Of a DNA stretch of 11,025 nt, positions 7,801 through 11,025 are shown piece after piece. Below the pieces are notes generated by a model, which saw only the letters and a list, made by a program, of their open reading frames with translations, was not told where the DNA came from and did no database searches. The stretch lies in assembly GCA_023864145.1 (NCBI GenBank), contig JAIVER010000007.1, positions 1 to 11,025 on the forward strand, written 5' to 3'. Numbering within the stretch: the stretch's first letter is position 1; each line of letters begins with the position of its first letter. The DNA comes from Thiohalomonas sp. (lineage in GTDB: Bacteria; Pseudomonadota; Gammaproteobacteria; GRL18). Made by a program: the position numbers and the translations under genes.

Positions 7801-8835
7801 CCCGGCCATGCAATTATGGGTGCAGAGTTTACAGCGACTTCAATGATCGGCTTTATCGCACTGGCCGGTATTATTGTGCGTAACTCAATATTGTTGGTTG
7901 ACTACTCTCGACAGGAAATTAGTCGTGGTGTTGAAGTCAAAGAAGCTATTATTATGGCCTGTATTACTCGAACACGACCTATTGTTATTACCGCTTTAGC
8001 ACTTGTTGTGGGCTCTATGGCAATTTTAATGGACCCCATTTTCAAGGGTATGGCTGTTTCATTGATGTTTGGCGTTTTTGTGTCAACCATTTTAACACTG
8101 ATTGTTATTCCTCTAGGCTGTTATAGTGCACGCAGTGCTTTTTGTGATGTAATGCGTGAGGATCACCCGGATTATCAGGATTGTCTGGAAGATAAAGACA
8201 ACCCAAAAGTAAGCAGTTCTACTGGCGGCAGTGTTATCGCCAAGGTTTTATTTAGTACTTATAGCATTATCGTTACTGTAGTTCAGGTTGTCTGGTGGAG
8301 TCTTCAGGGACTTTATACATTAGCGTTTAAACGGAATAAAAAAGCTGATCTGGCACCACAATCAACTACACCTAAAACAACGACCCCTGAAACTATAGCA
8401 GTGCCAACTTCCAAACCGGTTGAAAAATCAGTGCCTGCGGTAAGTAAACCTGCAGCTGCAACTACTGTTTCAGAAAAAGAGCCAGAAGTAATAGTAGCTC
8501 CAAAGGTTGATAAAGTAGAAGAGAAAGACTCACAACCGGTGGTCACTGAAAATATTGCTAAAGCAGATGCATCCAGGCCAGAAAAGGTTGAGACATCCGA
8601 TTCTAAAGTTATACCTGCTGAAACGACACAAGCAGAAGAAAAAACAGCAGTAAAGAAAAAATCAGTTGTTAAGAAAAAAACTGTACTAAAGAAAAAAACA
8701 CTAAAAAAGCAATCGGCCACGAGTCAAAAACCAGCACCTTCAGATGATAAACAAACATCAAGTACCGTTAAGAAAACGGTTAAGAAGAAAGGGCGTCGAG
8801 GAATACAGTTAAAAGGTGCTTTAGGCGAAGATTAA
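4897..8835 (+). CDS. RND-family efflux permease with long C-terminal extension
   Basis: The product has 1312 residues, while RND permeases usually have about 1020-1070. It would export substrates by proton antiport across the inner membrane with the adaptor just upstream. TM1 lies at about 23-43, followed by a porter domain opening with TPRQEDPQISVP and YPGASTEQV. The TM4 proton-relay pair is D423/D424 in LVDDAIVVVEN. TM7 is at about 554-576, TM8 at about 926-948, and TM12 ends near 1073. The TM10 position usually occupied by Lys in drug exporters is Arg (R995 in GIIVRNSILLVD). After TM12 come an acidic Cys-containing loop, an extra hydrophobic segment at about 1116-1144, then a Pro/Thr/Ala/Glu-rich tail with Lys clusters near 1251-1274 and 1291-1300. 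The tail is in frame and unbroken. No outer-membrane channel gene is adjacent. The transported substrate is unknown. Confidence 0.95.
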   Translation: MDNSKNKHSLGLAGNLTQTFMHSPLTLLLIIATFAIGFAGFMMTPRQEDPQISVPMADIFVSYPGASTEQVASLVADPLERIMSEIPGVDHVYSASQRDQAIVTVQFEVGEEMGPSLVKLYDKLQSNMDIIPPGVSQPLVKPKGVDDVPMVALTLWSDSLDDAALRLIALDVMQELKEIPETSQSFVISGRQEQLRIEVKPERLAGYGITLEEIAGTIMTANSEKTVGSIESGDSSFNLYTGSFLRNSEDVEGLVLAMHDGNPVYVRDVADVIHGPGEAHKFVNFYTGPASIEKKAANGTPAVTLAIAKKSGTNGVSVVEDVLNRVDSMKGRLIPSNVEISVTRNYGKSAQDKVNGLMFKLVLVTVAVSILIFWFLNWRAALVCFIVIPNVILVTTFFALIMGYTIDRVSLFALIFSIGILVDDAIVVVENMYRRWAMDGEISDSTSIDAVREVGNPTILATFTVIAALLPMGMVRGMMGPYMEPIPALGSVAMMYSLFAAFAFTPYLAIRFKPAMDSLHEMEEAEHKTVKRLNGFYRGILNPLIDSKFAGNTFLISLFVIFFICCSLLYFKAVKVKMMPLDNKAVFNVVINFPEGTSLPITANLTRQFAEEVRKISEVTAIQSYVGTASPFDFNGLVRHYYLRQQPWQADLNVQLLHKKERDRSSHEISLEVREMLTELVAKKVKAGTYTELSKPKFQIVEMPPGPPVLQTMVAEVYGPTAHERHEVAMQLTELFKQAGTITDVDNYIQKPYEIWNFRVNREKAIRAGVSVDAINTSLEMAMGGFILGDIKDGSILEATMILLQVPLDIRANFNNLSQLPVPTMQGTSVPLAELGTFIKGSKEAVIYHKDLRAVEYVIGEVIGEFAAPIYAIFEVADMLALEENFGPRNEQLSGTLMGPPEPADMHKFSGFEWTGEWTVTYETFRDMGLAFGVAIILIYMLVVWEFGNFRLPAVIISPIPLTLVGIIPGHAIMGAEFTATSMIGFIALAGIIVRNSILLVDYSRQEISRGVEVKEAIIMACITRTRPIVITALALVVGSMAILMDPIFKGMAVSLMFGVFVSTILTLIVIPLGCYSARSAFCDVMREDHPDYQDCLEDKDNPKVSSSTGGSVIAKVLFSTYSIIVTVVQVVWWSLQGLYTLAFKRNKKADLAPQSTTPKTTTPETIAVPTSKPVEKSVPAVSKPAAATTVSEKEPEVIVAPKVDKVEEKDSQPVVTENIAKADASRPEKVETSDSKVIPAETTQAEEKTAVKKKSVVKKKTVLKKKTLKKQSATSQKPAPSDDKQTSSTVKKTVKKKGRRGIQLKGALGED

Positions 8836-8880
8836 CTATCTATTTATTCCTGTTAGCAATTACCTTAGACAAATGAATAA

Positions 8881-8918
8881 TGTCCCAATTTCCTTTGTCG
8901 GTATAATAATAAGGGACA
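8881..8918 (+). promoter_or_regulatory. Promoter-like -10 box inside a TGTCCC/GGGACA inverted repeat
   Basis: A perfect TATAAT lies at 8902-8907, preceded by GG. It is framed by TGTCCC (8881-8886) and its reverse complement GGGACA (8913-8918), 26 bases apart. The left half would lie near -33 and the right half near +1 of a transcript into the small secreted protein gene. No consensus -35 is present at the expected spacing, so the promoter may depend on an activator. The repeat could alternatively be a repressor site. Confidence 0.45.
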
Positions 8919-8942
8919 ACAAACTATCAAGTGGAGCGTATT

Positions 8943-9233
8943 ATGAAGTATGTATCAAAAGCGTTAGCTGCTGCAATTGTTGTAGGTGCAGTTATTATAC
9001 CAATACAAGCCAGTGCCTTTTGGGATGATGGAAATAGCAACACCAATTGGAATGGTTATGGTAACAATAATGCTTATGGCAGCGGCTATAATAACTGGGA
9101 CAATCGCTTCCAGGGTTATGGTGATCAACGTTACATGAATAATACTGGTTATGGCGCTTATAGACCTTATGACTATGGTCCATATGCTCGCCGTGTAGTT
9201 GTACAGCCTGCACCAGTACCAGCAGAAAAATAA
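8943..9233 (+). CDS. Small secreted Gly/Tyr/Asn-rich protein, sulfur globule protein-like
   Basis: The 96-residue precursor has a clear Sec signal peptide: MKYVSK, a hydrophobic core, and ASA before F26. The mature part (about 71 residues) starts FWDDG. It is dominated by Gly, Tyr, Asn and Trp in loose repeats such as NGYGNNN, GSGYNNW and GYGDQRY, and ends in a Pro/Ala tail (QPAPVPAEK). Secreted proteins of this size and composition coat sulfur globules in purple sulfur and colourless sulfur bacteria, but composition alone does not prove homology; another cell-surface or structural role is possible. I chose the ATG at 8943 over an in-frame GTG at 8931 because GGAG (8932-8935) sits at correct spacing before it and the signal peptide begins there. 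A strong terminator follows, so it is probably monocistronic. Confidence 0.6.
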   Translation: MKYVSKALAAAIVVGAVIIPIQASAFWDDGNSNTNWNGYGNNNAYGSGYNNWDNRFQGYGDQRYMNNTGYGAYRPYDYGPYARRVVVQPAPVPAEK

Positions 9234-9253
9234 ATATTAATTGCTCTATAAAT

Positions 9254-9292
9254 CTTAACTCCTTTTTCTGTAATGAGAGGAGTTAAGTTTTT
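9254..9292 (+). terminator. Intrinsic terminator after the secreted protein gene
   Basis: CTTAACTCC (9254-9262) pairs perfectly with GGAGTTAAG (9279-9287), followed at once by TTTTT (9288-9292). The 16-nt loop is large but the stem has nine unbroken pairs. It lies 21 bases past the stop and only 20 bases before the parA-like start. Confidence 0.88.
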
Positions 9293-9311
9293 CTCTGTAT
9301 AGGAATTTTAT

Positions 9312-9932
9312 ATGATCACAGTGGTAGGGAACCTCAAAGGCGGAACTGGAAAAAGTACAGTGACTTTTAATCTGGCTGTATGGCTGGCGTTAAATGATCA
9401 TGAGGTTGAACTTTTTGATCTGGACCCTCAGGCAACACTCAGTGATGTCAGTGATATTCGTGAAGAAGATGAGTACGAGCCTCGTATATTAATTAGTAAT
9501 TCACTTGATGAATTAGAAAACTCAAATAAAGAAGAAATTTTAATTGACATTGGTACTGCTGATACAGAATCAATGAAGAAAGCGATTGCTTTAACTGATC
9601 GAATTATTGTGCCCGTACCACCCAGTCAGGCTGATATCTGGTCAACACAGCGTTTTATAAAAATGGTTTTAGATATACGCGGAAAAAAGAATATGCCACA
9701 AATGTTAGGCTTCGTTAATCGGGCTGATACCCATAAAGGTGTTCGTGAAACGGGAGAAGCCGAAGATGCACTGAAAATGCTGCCTCATATTGACCTGATT
9801 GATACTCGTTTGTATCAAAGAACAACATATCGTCGTTCGTTTAGTGAAGGCCTGGCTGTTTTTGAACTTGAACCCAAGGGAAAAGCGGCGGCAGAAATCA
9901 ATAAATTTGCCAGGATTCTTTATCCAGGATAA
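9312..9932 (+). CDS. ParA/MinD-type deviant Walker ATPase (orphan ParA)
   Basis: The 206-residue cytoplasmic ATPase has the deviant Walker A motif KGGTGKST at 9-16, with the signature Lys at 9. The Walker A' region is FDLDPQATLSD at 35-45, and a Walker B-like strand ILIDIGT lies at 76-82. VPVPPSQADIW at 100-110 resembles the switch region of short plasmid-type ParA proteins. The usual D-x-P-P after Walker B is absent; the DIGTAD form is closer to the IDxGG variants of that short subfamily. There is no N-terminal DNA-binding domain and no ParB gene nearby. AGGA at 9300-9303 precedes the ATG by 8 bases. Such proteins segregate DNA or position cellular cargo on the nucleoid. The downstream membrane/TPR gene is the likely partner. 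Which cargo it serves is unknown. Confidence 0.9.
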   Translation: MITVVGNLKGGTGKSTVTFNLAVWLALNDHEVELFDLDPQATLSDVSDIREEDEYEPRILISNSLDELENSNKEEILIDIGTADTESMKKAIALTDRIIVPVPPSQADIWSTQRFIKMVLDIRGKKNMPQMLGFVNRADTHKGVRETGEAEDALKMLPHIDLIDTRLYQRTTYRRSFSEGLAVFELEPKGKAAAEINKFARILYPG

Positions 9933-9959
9933 TTAAGAAGGATATAGTGTGTCATCAGT

Positions 9960-10187
9960 AGGCCCAGAAATGAAGTTTTCCGCTGGATACTCAGTCACTT
10001 AACCATTATTATTGTATTATCAGTGGTTTTGTATGTTTACTTGACTCAATATGGTTTTTTGTCAGATGAGGTTCTTGAACCCATTATAAAGCCTTTAATG
10101 GAAGCATTAGGGCAACAATTTAGTAATAATGAAAGTTTCAACAATGTTGATGACTCTGTGAGTGCTGATAACAATCAGACAGACTGA
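9960..10187 (+). CDS. Single-pass membrane segment (N-terminal part of the broken gene, or a separate small protein)
   Basis: This frame reads about 75 residues: RPRNEVFRWILSHL, then a hydrophobic stretch TIIIVLSVVLYVYL, then an acidic, Asn-rich tail ending DNNQTD at the TGA (10185-10187). It has no ATG, GTG or TTG start of its own near the 5' end and meets a stop at 9945-9947. The well-placed GTG (9949) is in another frame, which closes at 10000-10002 after 17 codons. A single missing base around 9961 would join them. The Trp/Arg-flanked helix suggests a bitopic inner-membrane anchor with a cytoplasmic N-terminus. Confidence 0.45.
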   Translation, partial: RPRNEVFRWILSHLTIIIVLSVVLYVYLTQYGFLSDEVLEPIIKPLMEALGQQFSNNESFNNVDDSVSADNNQTD

Positions 10188-10758
10188 AGAAAAGGTCCTA
10201 GAAAATAAGAACTTACAATCCCCAGTTATTGACAGGGCACCTCCTTCAAATGATTTTTTCAGGAGAATGAAAGAATATAAACTAAGACTTTCATCTGAAG
10301 AACAAGAGGCAATGGATAATGTAGTCAGGACTTTCCATCAGAAACCTGAACGTGAACTTAAATTTCCGACTGATACACATAGCAAACCCATTGTAAAAAC
10401 TAATACAGTTGAACTTGAAGACGTATCTTCTGAGCAAACTCAAAATGAGGATTTTGAGTTTGCTCATGTAAAAGTAAAAAAGACTGAAGCTCCTGCTCAA
10501 ATAAAACCTGAAGCTTCATCGGATGTAAAGATAGATGACGAAGCCGTTAACAGACAACAAACAAATCCATTAGCTATTCAGAAAAAGAGAGTTAATACGC
10601 AGGATAAAAAGTTGCAGCAACAGATACGTGATAGACAAAAACAACTACAAGATAAAATGGTATTGTTAATTCCTTTGAATGCAGAGAAAAAAACAGATAC
10701 TAATATTAATACTATTACTAATAAAAAAACACCAATATTAAAGCGGTTAAGGCTTTAA
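10162..10758 (+). CDS. Charged, low-complexity linker/coiled-coil segment; hypothetical protein
   Basis: This open segment of 198 codons starts formally at a GTG directly after an in-frame TGA, overlapping the preceding segment by 26 bases, with no ribosome site. Both facts favour its being the middle of a longer gene. The sequence is polar and rich in Lys, Glu, Gln, Asn and Thr. NDFFRRMKEYKLRLSSEEQEAM (about 29-50) looks helical, and KLQQQIRDRQKQLQDKM (about 150-166) could form a coiled coil; the rest looks disordered. No catalytic motif or known family was recognised. The frame is lost near an A7 run at 10723-10729, after which the adjacent frame gives better protein-like sequence. Confidence 0.5.
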   Translation: MLITIRQTEEKVLENKNLQSPVIDRAPPSNDFFRRMKEYKLRLSSEEQEAMDNVVRTFHQKPERELKFPTDTHSKPIVKTNTVELEDVSSEQTQNEDFEFAHVKVKKTEAPAQIKPEASSDVKIDDEAVNRQQTNPLAIQKKRVNTQDKKLQQQIRDRQKQLQDKMVLLIPLNAEKKTDTNINTITNKKTPILKRLRL

Positions 10759-10988
10759 TTAATACGCCGGAGCAGAAACAATTATTAAACGAAGCTCAAC
10801 ATGCTTTTGATTTACACAACTTTAAAGTGGCAGAAAAAAATATTTACAACTAATAAAGGAGTTGCCAGAGCTTCCAGATATAGTAGGTGAACTGGCAAAT
10901 GTTTATAAAAAACAAAACACCAGAGTATCTTGTAACAAATACCCAGTTTGTAAAATGTTTAGTGAGTCATCATCGTTTTAATGAAGCA
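10731..10988 (+). pseudogene. TPR-like C-terminal fragments in shifted frames
   Basis: Three short frames follow one another. The first has NTPEQKQLLNEAQHAFDLHN and ends at TAA 10851-10853. The second has LQLIKELPELPDIVGELANVY, from about 10844. The third has TPEYLVTNTQFVKCLVSHH, from 10917 to the TGA at 10989-10991. Joined, they show the A..A....F..AEK.....I.ELPELP spacing of a tetratricopeptide repeat followed by the start of another helix pair. Such repeats bind protein partners. If the second frame is not shifted, it ends instead at TAA 10979-10981. The fragments stop where the tandem repeat begins. Confidence 0.5.
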
Positions 10989-11025
10989 TGAAGCATGAAG
11001 CATGAAGCATGAAGCATGAAGCATG
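10981..11025. repeat. Tandem 7-bp repeat at the window end, (ATGAAGC)6 plus ATG
   Basis: Six exact copies of ATGAAGC and three bases of a seventh run to the last base, so the full length is unknown. Because 7 is not a multiple of 3, the array brings a TGA into every plus-strand frame within 21 bases. The first unit overlaps the coding-like FNEA end of the TPR fragment. It may be a genuine microsatellite or an assembly artefact at a contig end. Confidence 0.95.

Larger units (their letters stand above)
9949..10988 (+). pseudogene. Broken gene for a membrane-anchored protein with TPR-like C-terminus (reads through about five frame breaks)
   Basis: Consecutive open segments join into one sensible protein if a few small indels are corrected: 9960-10187, 10162-10758, 10731-10853, 10844-10913 and 10914-10988. 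From the GTG at 9949 (AAGAAGGA at 9935-9942) it would have a short N-terminus, one TM helix (LTIIIVLSVVLYVYL, 10000-10043), a long charged linker and a TPR-like end. Breaks fall at GGCCC (9961-9965), a CAGACAGA duplication (10174-10182), A7 runs at 10723-10729 and 10834-10840, and the A6-C-A4 tract at 10907-10917. Adding G or A, or removing one CAGA unit, restores the frame. It follows the ParA gene by 16 bases, suggesting an operon. It may be real decay or sequence error; alternatively the first segments are separate short genes. Confidence 0.55.

Noticed and set aside
8313..8720. 135-codon minus-strand open frame rich in Ser, Phe, Thr and Val
   Set aside because: It is the antisense shadow of the permease's Lys/Pro/Thr-rich tail; its low complexity mirrors that tail and it has no family features.
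10723..10729. Programmed -1 ribosomal frameshift at the A7 run
   Set aside because: The codon phase does not give a canonical X XXY YYZ slip site, and nearby breaks of similar type are better explained by indels.
10981..11025. CRISPR array
   Set aside because: The unit is only 7 bp with no spacers; it is a simple tandem repeat.

Overview
The window looks like a chromosomal segment of an AT-rich gammaproteobacterium, possibly a sulfur oxidiser. The lineage call rests on a bacterial-type ProRS paired with a lytic transglycosylase gene, an RND efflux pair of proteobacterial type, and a small secreted Gly/Tyr/Asn-rich protein resembling sulfur globule proteins. The last is only a compositional resemblance, so the sulfur-oxidiser idea is tentative. 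No rRNA, tRNA, CRISPR array or recognisable insertion sequence was seen.

Left part (1-3056), mostly minus strand. A possible C-terminal end of a plus-strand gene runs off the left edge and overlaps a long inverted repeat. Next come a secreted lytic transglycosylase and, 6 bp upstream of it in transcriptional order, proS; the two probably form an operon. A more GC-rich noncoding block follows, then a MIF-type tautomerase gene whose start is fixed by its Met-Pro N-terminus.

Middle (3057-8835). About 600 bp of very AT-rich noncoding DNA holds a dense run of hairpins. Three arms enclosed by a closing stem form a cloverleaf-like fold, and a plus-oriented terminator-like hairpin follows. Then comes a plus-strand pair: an RND periplasmic adaptor with a Met-rich insertion, and an RND permease. 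The permease carries an unusual C-terminal extension of about 240 residues with an extra hydrophobic segment and a Lys-rich tail. No TolC-type outer-membrane gene lies in the window.

Right part (8836-11025). A small secreted protein has a promoter-like sequence inside an inverted repeat upstream and a strong intrinsic terminator downstream. It is followed by an orphan ParA-type ATPase. After that the sequence is broken: several overlapping open segments, taken together, read as one membrane-anchored protein with a long polar linker and a C-terminal TPR-like region. Its frame is interrupted at about five places, mostly at short homopolymers or a 4-bp duplication. The window ends in six copies of a 7-bp tandem repeat. 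The cluster of frame breaks next to a terminal simple repeat suggests either an error-rich contig end or a decaying gene.

The transglycosylase, ProRS and tautomerase are housekeeping or metabolic genes. Adaptor and permease would work as one envelope pump. The ParA and membrane-TPR pair may be a positioning or partition-like module; any link to the neighbouring secreted protein is speculation.
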